Positions 51,003 to 59,353 are shown, counted from the first letter of the stretch. The stretch: 64,000 nt of DNA from Pseudolysobacter sp964466115 (GCA_964466115.1 CAYXMH010000014.1:8593-72592); one strand, 5' to 3'. The notes: generated from the sequence alone by a model not told the origin. Numbers and translations: made by a program.

Positions 51003-51392
51003 TTAAACGCGACGACGCTTAGGTGGACGGCAACCGTTATGCGGAATCGGTGTCACGTCGAGGATATTAGTAACTTTGTAGCCAAGTGCATTCAGCGAAC
51101 GCACCGCGGACTCACGACCAGGGCCTGGGCCTTTGATACGCACTTCCACAGTTTTTACGCCGTATTCCAAAGCAACCCGGCCGGCCTTTTCCGCCGCTAC
51201 CTGAGCGGCAAACGGTGTCGATTTGCGTGAGCCGCGAAAGCCGGCTCCGCCAGAAGTTGCCCAGCTCAGCGCATTGCCTTGACGATCGGTGATCGTCACG
51301 ACCGTGTTATTGAACGACGCCTGCACGTGGGCCACGGCATCGATCACGACACGTTTTACCTTTTTCTTGGTTTTTACAACCGGTTTGTTCAT
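51003..51392 (-). CDS. rpsK: 30S ribosomal protein S11
   Basis: A 129-residue protein with VHVQASFNNT-type motif (AHVQASFNNTVVTITD), GSRKSTPFAAQ and the basic end HNGCRPPKRRRV. It follows rpsM by 21 bases. Confidence 0.97.
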   Translation of the reverse strand: MNKPVVKTKKKVKRVVIDAVAHVQASFNNTVVTITDRQGNALSWATSGGAGFRGSRKSTPFAAQVAAEKAGRVALEYGVKTVEVRIKGPGPGRESAVRSLNALGYKVTNILDVTPIPHNGCRPPKRRRV

Positions 51393-51413
51393 AGTTTGAT
51401 CCGGGGCAATATT

Positions 51414-51770
51414 TTATTTTTTGATGGCGCGACGTGGACCCTTACGAGTCCGCGCATTGGTGCGAGTACGCTGACCACGCACGGGTAACCCGCGCCGATG
51501 CCGCATACCGCGATAACAACCAAGATCAATCAAGCGTTTGATGCTCATACCCACTTCACGGCGCAAATCGCCTTCGACCGTAAACTTCGCCACTTCTTGG
51601 CGTAGTTTCTCAACTTCAGACTCGGTCAAAGACTTGATCTTGGTCGCGGGGTTCACCCCAGCCAACACACAGACCTTTTTCGATCGCGTGCGACCGATGC
51701 CGTAAATGCTTTGCAGACCAATACAGATGTGTTTCTGAACTGGTAAGTTAACCCCTGCAATGCGCGCCAT
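51414..51770 (-). CDS. rpsM: 30S ribosomal protein S13
   Basis: A 118-residue protein beginning MARIAGVNLPVQKHICIGL and ending RTRKGPRRAIKK. It heads the alpha operon here, with its own candidate -10 box and a good ribosome binding site (TTTAGGAGAAAATGAAAC). In most gammaproteobacteria rpmJ precedes it; no rpmJ is present. Confidence 0.97.
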   Translation of the reverse strand: MARIAGVNLPVQKHICIGLQSIYGIGRTRSKKVCVLAGVNPATKIKSLTESEVEKLRQEVAKFTVEGDLRREVGMSIKRLIDLGCYRGMRHRRGLPVRGQRTRTNARTRKGPRRAIKK

Positions 51771-51812
51771 GTTTCATTTTCTCCTAAAAACTTTAACGCC
51801 AGTGAACTGCGA

Positions 51813-51818
51813 ATTATA
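51813..51818 (-). promoter_or_regulatory. candidate -10 box for the alpha operon (rpsM)
   Basis: A perfect TATAAT on the minus strand, 43 bases before the rpsM start, just downstream of the secY terminator. The hexamer 17 bases upstream is TTTTTG, a poor -35, so other elements would be needed. Confidence 0.45.
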
Positions 51819-51835
51819 CCCTGGATCAACGACAA

Positions 51836-51869
51836 CAAAAAGCCCGAACACAAGAAAATTTTCGGGTTT
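51836..51869 (-). terminator. terminator-like hairpin after secY
   Basis: On the minus strand ACCCGAA and TTCGGGCT(TTTTG) form a 7-bp stem over a 12-base loop, followed by a T run. It lies about 40 bases after the secY stop and before the candidate rpsM promoter. Confidence 0.7.
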
Positions 51870-51907
51870 CTGCCGCCACTTACTGCTTATTTATGCCAAT
51901 ACAGGCT

Positions 51908-53257
51908 TTAGCGGCCGAAACCGGCGCGGCCCTGCCCTTTCAGGTTGGCTTTCTTTAACAAACCTTCGTATTGATGCGACACCAAATGCGCTTGCACTTG
52001 GGCGGTAAAATCCATCACCACCACGACGACGATCAATAAGGACGTGCCGCCAAAATAAAACGGGACGTTCCAAGTATTGCGCATCACCTCGGGCACCAAA
52101 CACACCAGCACCAAGTAAAGAGCACCCGCACCGGTCAATCGGGTTAACACGCCATCGATGTATTCGGCGGTGGTTTTACCTGGACGAATACCGGGAATCA
52201 ATGCGCCCGACTTTTTTAAATTCTCAGCGGTTTCGTTTGAATTGAATACCAACGCGGTGTAGAAAAAAGCAAACACGATAATCAAGGCGCCGTACAACAA
52301 CATATGCAACGGCTCACCCGGGCTCAGCGCCGACGTGATATTGCGCAACCAACCAATATCGCTGTTGCTGCTGGAAAACCAGGAAGCCGCGGTTGCCGGA
52401 AACATAATTAATGAAGAGGCAAAAATCGCCGGGATTACGCCCGACATATTGAGTTTTAATGGCAAATGCGAGCTTTGATTCATATAAGCGCGTGCGCCGC
52501 CTTGGCGCCGCGCATAATTCACCGTAATGCGCCGCTGACCGCGCTCAACAAATACAACGAATGCGGTGACAGCCAGTACAATGGCCAACACGATCAGTAC
52601 TTTTATCGGGCTAAGCTCGCCTTGTTGCGACATCGTCAAAGTGTGCACGACAGCGCTGGGGAGACCTGCGACAATTCCAGCGAAAATCAGCAATGAAATG
52701 CCGTTGCCCACGCCGCGTTCGGTGATTTGCTCGCCAAGCCACATCAAGAACATCGTACCGCCGGTCAAACCAATCACCGCGGTAAGTACAAAGCCCATAC
52801 CGGGGTTATACACCACCGGGATCCCACCGCCAGCGCCTTGATGTTGCAGCGCCGTTGCTATGCCAAACGCTTGGAAGGTGGCTAACAACACCGTACCCCA
52901 ACGCGTGTATTGCGTAAGTTTGCGCCTGCCCGATTCACCTTCTTTGCGCAATGCCTGGAAATACGGCAACACCGAGCCAAACATCTGCACAATGATGGAT
53001 GCGGAAATATACGGCACGATGGACAGCGCAAAAATCGAGAAGCGCGCTAACGCGCCGCCGGAAAACATATTGAACATGTCAACGATGCCGCCTTGGCCTT
53101 CCATCAACCGCGACATCGCTTCCGAGTTCACGCCCGGCACCGGAATAAATGAGCCCAACCGAAACACGATCAACGCCAATACCACAAACAACAGGCGTTG
53201 CTTAAGCTCGGTTAACTTACCGAGACCGGCGAGGGCATTGGCGGAAGTTGCGGCCAC
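51908..53257 (-). CDS. secY: preprotein translocase subunit SecY
   Basis: A 449-residue channel with about ten membrane helices (LLFVVLALIVFRLGSFIPVPG at the start, PYISASIIVQ, GNGISLLIFAGIVAGLP). The cytoplasmic loop with RRITVNYARRQGG contacts SecA and the ribosome. The start is GTG 53257, four bases after the rplO stop; GGAG lies across the rplO stop. Confidence 0.96.
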   Translation of the reverse strand: MAATSANALAGLGKLTELKQRLLFVVLALIVFRLGSFIPVPGVNSEAMSRLMEGQGGIVDMFNMFSGGALARFSIFALSIVPYISASIIVQMFGSVLPYFQALRKEGESGRRKLTQYTRWGTVLLATFQAFGIATALQHQGAGGGIPVVYNPGMGFVLTAVIGLTGGTMFLMWLGEQITERGVGNGISLLIFAGIVAGLPSAVVHTLTMSQQGELSPIKVLIVLAIVLAVTAFVVFVERGQRRITVNYARRQGGARAYMNQSSHLPLKLNMSGVIPAIFASSLIMFPATAASWFSSSNSDIGWLRNITSALSPGEPLHMLLYGALIIVFAFFYTALVFNSNETAENLKKSGALIPGIRPGKTTAEYIDGVLTRLTGAGALYLVLVCLVPEVMRNTWNVPFYFGGTSLLIVVVVVMDFTAQVQAHLVSHQYEGLLKKANLKGQGRAGFGR

Positions 53258-53260
53258 TCG

Positions 53261-53695
53261 TTACTCCACGCTTCCGCCGGCCGCTTCGATCGCGGCCTTG
53301 GCGCCGGCCGTAAATCCCAAGCCCTGCAATTTTACGGCGCGAGTAATCTCGCCTTTCTTAACGATTTTGGCGCGGATAGCACGGGTGCTAACAAGCCCCG
53401 CTGTTTGCAACGCCGCAAAGTCCACCACGGAGATGCCCATTTTATCCAATTGATACAGCAGCACCTCGGCGCATTCATGTAACTTCTTGGAGCGGAATCC
53501 AATTTTTGGCAACCGGCGTTGCAGTGGCATCTGGCCACCTTCGAATCCGGCCTTTACCTTACCTTTACCGGTACGCGCATATTGACCTTTGTGGCCGCGA
53601 CCCGCCGTCTTACCTAACCCAGACCCAATACCCCGGCCAACGCGCACTCGATCTTTGCGCGCGCCAACAGCCGGTTTTAATGTGTTCAAACGCAT
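53261..53695 (-). CDS. rplO: 50S ribosomal protein L15
   Basis: A 144-residue protein: MRLNTLKPAVGARKDRVRVG, GSGLGKTAGRGHKGQ, GGQMPLQRRLPKIGF and a C-terminal AAGGSVE. Between rpmD and secY. Confidence 0.97.
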   Translation of the reverse strand: MRLNTLKPAVGARKDRVRVGRGIGSGLGKTAGRGHKGQYARTGKGKVKAGFEGGQMPLQRRLPKIGFRSKKLHECAEVLLYQLDKMGISVVDFAALQTAGLVSTRAIRAKIVKKGEITRAVKLQGLGFTAGAKAAIEAAGGSVE

Positions 53696-53718
53696 GATTA
53701 ACTCCCGGATATTAAACG

Positions 53719-53916
53719 TTACGCGCTTTCTTCGACGCGAACCAAATAGTTCACTTTATTGATCAACCCACGCACGGACGGGCTGTCCTTAAGATCAACC
53801 ACATCATTGATCTTACGTAAGCCCAATGCACGGACACTTAAGCGATGCCGTTGCTGGCAGCTGTTCGGACTTTTTACCAGGCGCACGCGCACCGTTGCTG
53901 TTGTTGCCTTAGCCAT
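53719..53916 (-). CDS. rpmD: 50S ribosomal protein L30
   Basis: A 65-residue protein with TVRVRLVKSPNSCQQRH and LGLRKINDVV. Its ATG overlaps the rpsE end by eight bases (ATGGCTAA), so translation is coupled. It is slightly longer than E. coli L30 (59). Confidence 0.95.
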   Translation of the reverse strand: MAKATTATVRVRLVKSPNSCQQRHRLSVRALGLRKINDVVDLKDSPSVRGLINKVNYLVRVEESA

Positions 53917-54418
53917 GACCGGTTACCTCTGCAATCGTCTTACCGCGTTTGGCGGCAATGTGCGCTGGCGACGCCATGGACTTTAAGCCCTTGATCGTGG
54001 CACGCACCAAGTTAATCGGATTGCGCGAACCGACCGCTTTCGCCAACACGTTCTTAACGCCAACCACTTCAAGCACCGCGCGCATAGCACCACCGGCAAT
54101 GACACCAGTACCATCGGACGCCGGCTGCATGTAAACACGCGCCGCTCCATGATTGGCTTTGATCGGATACCACAGCGTTCCGGCGTTGAGCTTGACGCTG
54201 GTCATATTGCGGCGCGCTCGCTCCATCGCCTTCTGGATCGCGACCGGCACTTCACGTGCCTTGCCGTATCCGAAACCGACTTTGCCATCGCCATCGCCTA
54301 CCACGGTCAGCGCGGTGAAGCTCATTTGCCGACCACCTTTCACGGTTTTGGCTACCCGGTTTACGGCGATGAGCTTTTCCAGCATGCCATCGCTGTTCTC
54401 ACGTTCATTACTTGACAT
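53909..54418 (-). CDS. rpsE: 30S ribosomal protein S5
   Basis: A 169-residue protein with LIAVNRVAKTVKGGRQMSFTALTVVGDGDGKVG-type core (split here as two parts), GYGKAREVPVAIQKAME and GSRNPINLVRATIKG. AGGA lies 7 bases before the ATG. A 111-base spacer separates it from rplR. Confidence 0.97.
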   Translation of the reverse strand: MSSNERENSDGMLEKLIAVNRVAKTVKGGRQMSFTALTVVGDGDGKVGFGYGKAREVPVAIQKAMERARRNMTSVKLNAGTLWYPIKANHGAARVYMQPASDGTGVIAGGAMRAVLEVVGVKNVLAKAVGSRNPINLVRATIKGLKSMASPAHIAAKRGKTIAEVTGHG

Positions 54419-54529
54419 CGTTGAATCCTTTTTGGACCTTGGAACGCAAACGCATCATGCGCTGCGCCTTGGTCACGAATAATTACGGCTATGCCGCTTA
54501 GAATTGTAAAAACCTAAATGTGCAACAAA

Positions 54530-54883
54530 CTAAAACTTCAATCCCGCTTCCCGTGCCGCATCGGCCAGCATTTGGATGCGGCCGTGATAACGAAATCCGG
54601 AACGATCAAACGCCACCGCCTCAACCCCTGCTGCTCTCGCTTTTTCAGCGATCGCCTTACCAACGGCAGCGGCTGCGGCCTTGTTCTTGGTGCCTTTCAA
54701 CCCTTCGTTTACAGTTTTCTGCAAGGTTGATGCAGCCGCCAATACTTTGTCACCGGCCGCGGAAATAACCTGAGCATAAATATGCTGGCCACTGCGGTGT
54801 ACGGTAAGACGCGGCACCGCCAATCGGCGAATATGGGCACGCGTGGTTTTGGCGCGACGCAATCTTGCAATGTTTTTATCCAT
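54530..54883 (-). CDS. rplR: 50S ribosomal protein L18
   Basis: A 117-residue 5S rRNA-binding protein: LRRAKTTRAHIRRL, PRLTVHRSGQHIYAQV, and the end VAFDRSGFRYHGRIQMLAD. The ORF ends KF. Confidence 0.96.
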   Translation of the reverse strand: MDKNIARLRRAKTTRAHIRRLAVPRLTVHRSGQHIYAQVISAAGDKVLAAASTLQKTVNEGLKGTKNKAAAAAVGKAIAEKARAAGVEAVAFDRSGFRYHGRIQMLADAAREAGLKF

Positions 54884-54910
54884 AACGTTTCTCCAGAAAG
54901 CGGAACGACC

Positions 54911-55438
54911 TTAGGCCTTCTTAGCTTCCTTCATGGTGATCTTCTCGCCGGCATAACGCACACCCTTGCCTTTGTAAGGCTCTGGTGGGCGAAACGCGCG
55001 GATTTTTGCAGCGACTTCGCCAACGCTCTGTTTATCCGCACCCTTGATGAGGATTTCAGTTTGCGTGGGCGTCTCGATCGTGATGCCGGCTGGTGCTTTA
55101 AATGAAAGCGGGTGTGAAAAGCCCAAAGTCAGATTCAGGTCTTTACCCGCCATAGCCGCGCGGTAACCGACTCCAACCAACTCAAGCTTACGCTCGTACC
55201 CTTTGCTGACACCGTTGACCATATTATTGACCAGCGCACGTGCCGTACCGGTCATCTTGGTATTGGTCTCATCGGCCGAGGTAAACACAATATCGGTTCC
55301 TTGGACACTGACATTGACGCCCGCAAGGGCGTGCAATTTCAAGGTACCTTTGGGCCCTTTAATGGTGACTCCATCGGTCGATACCGAGCACTCGACCCCC
55401 TTGGGGAGCGCAATCGGTTGTTTCGCTACACGTGACAT
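54911..55438 (-). CDS. rplF: 50S ribosomal protein L6
   Basis: A 175-residue protein: SRVAKQPIALPKGVE, LVGVGYRAAMAGKDLNLTLGF, GADKQSVGEVAAKIRAFRPPE and PYKGKGVRYAGE. The ATG at 55438 is chosen because GGAGG is 8 bases upstream; the in-frame TTG at 55453 lies inside that site. Confidence 0.96.
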   Translation of the reverse strand: MSRVAKQPIALPKGVECSVSTDGVTIKGPKGTLKLHALAGVNVSVQGTDIVFTSADETNTKMTGTARALVNNMVNGVSKGYERKLELVGVGYRAAMAGKDLNLTLGFSHPLSFKAPAGITIETPTQTEILIKGADKQSVGEVAAKIRAFRPPEPYKGKGVRYAGEKITMKEAKKA

Positions 55439-55461
55439 GACATGAACCTCCAATACTTAAA

Positions 55462-55860
55462 TTAGGCGACGATACAAATAACTTCGCCACCCAACCCTTT
55501 TGAGCGCGCTTTGGCATCGGTCATGATGCCGGATGAGGTTGAGACGATCGAAATACCCAACCCGCCCATGACCTTCGGCAGCTCGTCTTTGCCGCGATAC
55601 TGACGCAAACCCGAACGGCTGATGCGTTTGATGTATTCAATGGCAGGCTTGCCTTCAAAATACTTCAAAGCAATTTCCAATACGGATTTGCCAGCCGTAC
55701 CCGCCGACACTTGAGAGTCACGGATATAGCCTTCGTCTTTTAACACCTCGGCGATAGCCGCTTTGATTTTTGAGCCAGGCATGCGGATCGTCGTTTTACC
55801 CACGGCCTGGGCATTACGAATACGCACAAACATGTCTGCAATCGGATCGGTCATGCTCAT
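55462..55860 (-). CDS. rpsH: 30S ribosomal protein S8
   Basis: A 132-residue rRNA-binding protein: SMTDPIADMFVRIRNAQ and the C-terminal half GGLGISIVSTSSGIMTDAKAR. In E. coli S8 represses the spc operon; the target near rplX cannot be judged here. Confidence 0.96.
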   Translation of the reverse strand: MSMTDPIADMFVRIRNAQAVGKTTIRMPGSKIKAAIAEVLKDEGYIRDSQVSAGTAGKSVLEIALKYFEGKPAIEYIKRISRSGLRQYRGKDELPKVMGGLGISIVSTSSGIMTDAKARSKGLGGEVICIVA

Positions 55861-55900
55861 AAAACGAGTTCCTAATCTAAATTCTTAAACTTCAATGTAT

Positions 55901-56206
55901 TTACCAGCTGGCCTTGCGCAACCCAGGCACATCGCCGCGCATGGTTGCTTCGCGCAGTTTATGACGCCCTAAACCGAATTTCGCATAGACCCCGCGTGAA
56001 CGGCCGGTCAAAGCACAACGGTTGCGCTGCCTAACCGGGCTCGCATCGCGCGGCAATTTCTGCAACTTGGTCTGCGCCGCCGCTTTATCTTCGTAAGAAG
56101 ACTTAGGGCTGCTGATGGCAGCCTTCAGCGCTGCGCGTTTTGCAGCAAATTTCTTGACCAGTTTTGCGCGCTTGATTTCGCGCTCAACCATGCTTGTTTT
56201 TGCCAT
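55901..56206 (-). CDS. rpsN: 30S ribosomal protein S14 (zinc-free, long type)
   Basis: A 101-residue protein: AKTSMVEREIKRAKLVKKF, PVRQRNRCALTGRSRGVY and GLRKASW. It has no CxxC pairs, so it is the long zinc-independent type. Confidence 0.96.
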   Translation of the reverse strand: MAKTSMVEREIKRAKLVKKFAAKRAALKAAISSPKSSYEDKAAAQTKLQKLPRDASPVRQRNRCALTGRSRGVYAKFGLGRHKLREATMRGDVPGLRKASW

Positions 56207-56248
56207 GCCGATAATTCCTAAAGCGTCTGCTTGAACGGTTAAATAAAA

Positions 56249-56788
56249 TTAATTGCGGAATGGGAAACCGAAGGCCTCAAGCAGTGCTTTGGCCTCCTCA
56301 TCCGTCCCCGCTGTGGTGGTGATGGCAATGTCCATACCGCGCATTGCATCCACCTGGTCGTAATCGATTTCCGGAAAAATGATCTGCTCTTTAACGCCCA
56401 TATTGTAGTTGCCGCGGCCATCGAAAGCGCGGCCGGACACGCCGCGAAAATCGCGAACGCGTGGAAGCGAGATATTGACCAAGCGATCGATAAATTCATA
56501 CATGTGGGCGCGGCGCAGGGTGACTTTGCAGCCAATCGGCCAACCGTCACGAATCTTAAACGTTGCGATCGATTTACGCGCCAGCGTCGCCACCGGTTTT
56601 TGGCCGGCGATTTTAGCCATATCGGCAAGCGCATTTTCCAGCACTTTTTTGTTACCGACCGCCTCGCCGACACCCATATTAAGGGTGACTTTGGTGAAGC
56701 GCGGAACCTGCATCACATTGGCATAGCCAAAACGTTCCATCAGTTTCGGCACCACGGTATCTTTATAGAATTTTTGCAAACGCACCAT
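56249..56788 (-). CDS. rplE: 50S ribosomal protein L5
   Basis: A 179-residue 5S rRNA-binding protein: VPRFTKVTLNMGVGEAV, RDFRGVSGRAFDGRGNYNMG and the end ALLEAFGFPFRN. It follows rplX by 11 bases. Confidence 0.97.
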   Translation of the reverse strand: MVRLQKFYKDTVVPKLMERFGYANVMQVPRFTKVTLNMGVGEAVGNKKVLENALADMAKIAGQKPVATLARKSIATFKIRDGWPIGCKVTLRRAHMYEFIDRLVNISLPRVRDFRGVSGRAFDGRGNYNMGVKEQIIFPEIDYDQVDAMRGMDIAITTTAGTDEEAKALLEAFGFPFRN

Positions 56789-56799
56789 GACGATAATCC

Positions 56800-57114
56800 T
56801 TAAGCATCCACTACTTCGCCGGACGCGCGATACAAGCGCACCTTACGACCATCGTCGAGCGTTTTAAAGCCGACGCGCTCACCCTTATTGCTGGCTGTGT
56901 TAAACAACATGACATTGGAGATATGGATCGGGGCTTCACGCTCAATGATTCCGCCCGGCTGGTTGGCCTGGGGATTCGGTTTGGTGTGACGCTTCATTAA
57001 GTTGATGTTCTGCACCACGACTTTGTCACCGTCCACGCGCAGCACTTCGCCCTTCTGCCCTTTGTTTTTGCCGGTGATCACAACCACTTGATCACCTTTG
57101 CGAATACGATTCAT
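56800..57114 (-). CDS. rplX: 50S ribosomal protein L24
   Basis: A 104-residue protein (104 in E. coli): NRIRKGDQVVVITGKNKGQKG, PGGIIEREAPIHISNVMLF. I choose ATG 57114 because it matches the family start; GTG 57126 would add MSKL and has GAGA upstream. Its start lies against a duplicated 98-base element. Confidence 0.95.
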   Translation of the reverse strand: MNRIRKGDQVVVITGKNKGQKGEVLRVDGDKVVVQNINLMKRHTKPNPQANQPGGIIEREAPIHISNVMLFNTASNKGERVGFKTLDDGRKVRLYRASGEVVDA

Positions 57115-57119
57115 AAGTT

Positions 57120-57306
57120 TACTCACTATTCTCAATAGAGCGCGAATTCCTCGCTCTTACAATGTCTGTATTGCTTCCACAACCTAAGCCCTCGCTTCGC
57201 TCGGGCACACTCTAATTTACTCACTATTTCCAAAAGAGCGCTTAGTTGATCGCTCTTATCAATGTTGTTATTGCTCCCACAACCCCGCCCTCGCTTCGCT
57301 CGGGCA
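57120..57306. repeat. 98-base tandem duplication between rplN and rplX
   Basis: Two copies start at 57120 (TACTCACTATTC) and 57218 (TACTCACTATTT). Each contains AGAGCG-spacer-CGCTCTT, a conserved CAATGT, TTGCTTCCACAACC or TTGCTCCCACAACC, and a terminal GCCCTCGCTTCGCTCGGGC hairpin (57188-57206, 57287-57305). Read on the minus strand the hairpin is GCCC-GA-GC-GAA-GC-GA-GGGC. The copies differ at many sites but keep both hairpins. The element lies inside the ribosomal operon. Confidence 0.85.
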
Positions 57307-57330
57307 CCCCCTTAACTTAAGGGGGTTAAA
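57307..57330. repeat. CCCCCTTAACTTAAGGGGG palindrome, copy 1
   Basis: A perfect palindromic stem (CCCCCTTAA around CT) followed by TTAAA, directly after the second copy of the 98-base element and 11 bases before the rplN stop region. An identical 24-base copy is at 62477-62500, also inside the operon and also after a GAA-capped hairpin. Confidence 0.85.
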
Positions 57331-57340
57331 GATCCAAATC

Positions 57341-57709
57341 TCAGAGCACTTCCGGTGCGAGCGAGACGATCTTCATGAACTTCTCGTTGCGCAACTCGCG
57401 CGTCACCGGTCCGAAAATGCGGGTGCCGATCGGCTCGAGTTTATTGTTCAACAGCACGGCTGCATTACCATCAAAACGAATCAACGATCCATCGGGACGA
57501 CGCACGCCTTTTTTGGTGCGTACGACAACGGCATCGTATACCTCGCCTTTTTTCACTTTACCGCGCGGAATGGCTTCTTTGACCGTGACTTTAATCACAT
57601 CGCCAATATGCGCATACCGCCGCTTGGAGCCACCAAGCACTTTGATGCACATCAGCTCACGCGCGCCGCTATTGTCCGCAGCGTCAAGCTTAGTCTGCAT
57701 TTGAATCAT
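57341..57709 (-). CDS. rplN: 50S ribosomal protein L14
   Basis: A 122-residue protein: MIQMQTKLDAADNSGARELM, PRGKVKKGEVYDAVVVRTKKG and the end LRNEKFMKIVSLAPEVL. Only 25 bases separate it from rpsQ, so no obvious S10/spc boundary exists there; the long gap is after it. Confidence 0.97.
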   Translation of the reverse strand: MIQMQTKLDAADNSGARELMCIKVLGGSKRRYAHIGDVIKVTVKEAIPRGKVKKGEVYDAVVVRTKKGVRRPDGSLIRFDGNAAVLLNNKLEPIGTRIFGPVTRELRNEKFMKIVSLAPEVL

Positions 57710-57734
57710 GGCGAACTCCTACCCTGGTCCTAAA

Positions 57735-57998
57735 TTACTGCGCTGCGCGCGTGACAACTTCAATCACGCGCCAGTTCTTGGTCTTCGACAACGGCGCGCA
57801 CTCAACAATCCGCACCATATCGCCTTCCTGACATTCCTTTTTTTCGTCGTGCGCGTGGACCTTGGTCGAGCGACGCACGATCTTCCCGTACAGCGGATGC
57901 GCCACTTGGCGCTCCAGCAACACGGTGACCGTGTTCATCATCTTATTGCTGATCACACGACCTTCGACCGTGCGCAGAGTTTTTTTGTTATCGCTCAT
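57735..57998 (-). CDS. rpsQ: 30S ribosomal protein S17
   Basis: An 87-residue protein: TLRTVEGRVISNKMMNTVTV, ERQVAHPLYGKIVRRSTKVHAHDE, and VRIVECAPLSKTKNWRV. Confidence 0.97.
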   Translation of the reverse strand: MSDNKKTLRTVEGRVISNKMMNTVTVLLERQVAHPLYGKIVRRSTKVHAHDEKKECQEGDMVRIVECAPLSKTKNWRVIEVVTRAAQ

Positions 57999-58012
57999 AG
58001 TAGTACTCGTCT

Positions 58013-58198
58013 TTAATGCTTGGCGGTCAATAGCATCTTGACCCGTGCAATCTCGCGACGCACATGGCGCATTTGATGCGTCTTGGTTAACTGTCCAGAA
58101 CCCTTTTGCATGCGCAAATTGAACTGCTCTGTCCGCAGATCAATAAGATGTGCGTTAAGGTCTTGGTTAGACTTATTGCGTAATTCCTTAAGTTCCAT
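58013..58198 (-). CDS. rpmC: 50S ribosomal protein L29
   Basis: A 61-residue helical protein: MELKELRNKSNQDLNAHLID, FNLRMQKGSGQL, VRREIARVKMLL. I start at ATG 58198, which shares bases with the rplP stop (TGATG); a GTG three bases earlier is possible. Confidence 0.95.
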   Translation of the reverse strand: MELKELRNKSNQDLNAHLIDLRTEQFNLRMQKGSGQLTKTHQMRHVRREIARVKMLLTAKH

Positions 58199-58611
58199 CA
58201 CAGCACCGTTCTGTTTACAAAGGTGGTCTGAACCGACAATTTGGCTGCCGCCAACCGAAACGCTTCACGTGCGGTGGTTTCATCCACGCCTTCGATTTCG
58301 TACAACATGCGGCCCGGTTGGATCACCGCCACCCAAAACTCCACGTTGCCTTTGCCGTTACCCATACGCACTTCGATTGGCTTGCGCGAAATCGGTTTAT
58401 CCGGAAACACGCGAATCCACAGCTTACCGCCGCGCTTCACAAACCGTGTGACGCAACGCCGGGCGGCCTCGATTTGGCGCGCGCTGATGTGGCCGTGCGT
58501 CGTGGCTTTCAAGCCAAATTCGCCGAAGCTCACCTGATTGCTGCAGTAGCTTAATCCGTGGTTACGGCTCTTATGCTGCTTGCGGTATTTAGTTCGTTTG
58601 GGCTGCAACAT
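58198..58611 (-). CDS. rplP: 50S ribosomal protein L16
   Basis: A 137-residue protein: LQPKRTKYRKQHKSRNHG, ARQIEAARRCVTRFVKRGGKLWIR and VFPDKPISRKPIEVRMGNGKG. The second of two adjacent ATGs (58611) equals the family start; GGAG lies 7 bases before it. Confidence 0.96.
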   Translation of the reverse strand: MLQPKRTKYRKQHKSRNHGLSYCSNQVSFGEFGLKATTHGHISARQIEAARRCVTRFVKRGGKLWIRVFPDKPISRKPIEVRMGNGKGNVEFWVAVIQPGRMLYEIEGVDETTAREAFRLAAAKLSVQTTFVNRTVL

Positions 58612-58621
58612 CATTCAACTC

Positions 58622-59338
58622 CTAGTTCGCACCCGGACGTGGTTCGCGCGCTTCGCGCGGTCCGCGTTCGTCACGCTGCTCCGGCTTGGTCTCAAGCGAA
58701 GCGGCGTGTAAATCGAAAATTTCGCCTTTATAAATCCACGTTTTGACGCCGATAATGCCGTAGGTGGTTTTTGCCTCGGCAAATCCGTAATCAATATCGG
58801 CACGTAACGTGTGCAACGGCACGCGGCCTTCGCGATACCACTCTGAACGCGCGATTTCAGCGCCGTTCAAACGCCCACCAACATTGACCTTAATCCCCAA
58901 TGCGCCTAACCGCATGGCGTTGCTAACCGAGCGCTTCATGGCGCGGCGGAACATGATGCGGCGTTCCAATTGCTGCGCAATCGATTCCGCCACCAGCTGA
59001 GCATCAAGCTCCGGTTTACGCACCTCGGTCACGTTGATGTGCGTGGGCACACCCATGATTGTGGAAACGTCCTTGCGCAAACGCTCGATGTCCTCGCCTT
59101 TCTTACCGATCACAACGCCCGGACGCGCGGTGTGAATCGTTACGCGCGCGGTCTTGGCCGGGCGCTCGATCTGAATGCGCGAAATCCCGGCCTGCGCCAG
59201 TTTTTTGCGCAACATCTCACGCACCTTAAGATCGGCAGCCAAAAACTCAGCATACTCGCCCTTCTTGGCATACCACTTCGAATTCCAATCTTTGGAGATG
59301 CCGAGGCGAATACCGGTTGGATGAACTTTGTGACCCAT
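58622..59338 (-). CDS. rpsC: 30S ribosomal protein S3
   Basis: A 238-residue protein: GHKVHPTGIRLGISKDWNSKWY, the KH-domain VVIGKKGEDIERLRKDVS, GRLNGAEIARSEWYREGRVPLHTLRADIDYG. The tail (LETKPEQRDERGPREAREPR) is charged. Confidence 0.97.
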   Translation of the reverse strand: MGHKVHPTGIRLGISKDWNSKWYAKKGEYAEFLAADLKVREMLRKKLAQAGISRIQIERPAKTARVTIHTARPGVVIGKKGEDIERLRKDVSTIMGVPTHINVTEVRKPELDAQLVAESIAQQLERRIMFRRAMKRSVSNAMRLGALGIKVNVGGRLNGAEIARSEWYREGRVPLHTLRADIDYGFAEAKTTYGIIGVKTWIYKGEIFDLHAASLETKPEQRDERGPREAREPRPGAN

Positions 59339-59353
59339 CGTTCGTTATCCTGA

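Noticed and set aside
51771..51907. Hidden rpmJ gene between secY and rpsM
   Set aside because: No frame with the L36 pattern (KVRASVKK, CxxC, CxxxH) on either strand in this gap.
57120..57306. CRISPR-like direct repeats
   Set aside because: Only two imperfect copies, repeat unit of 98 bases, no spacers or cas genes. This is a tandem duplication.
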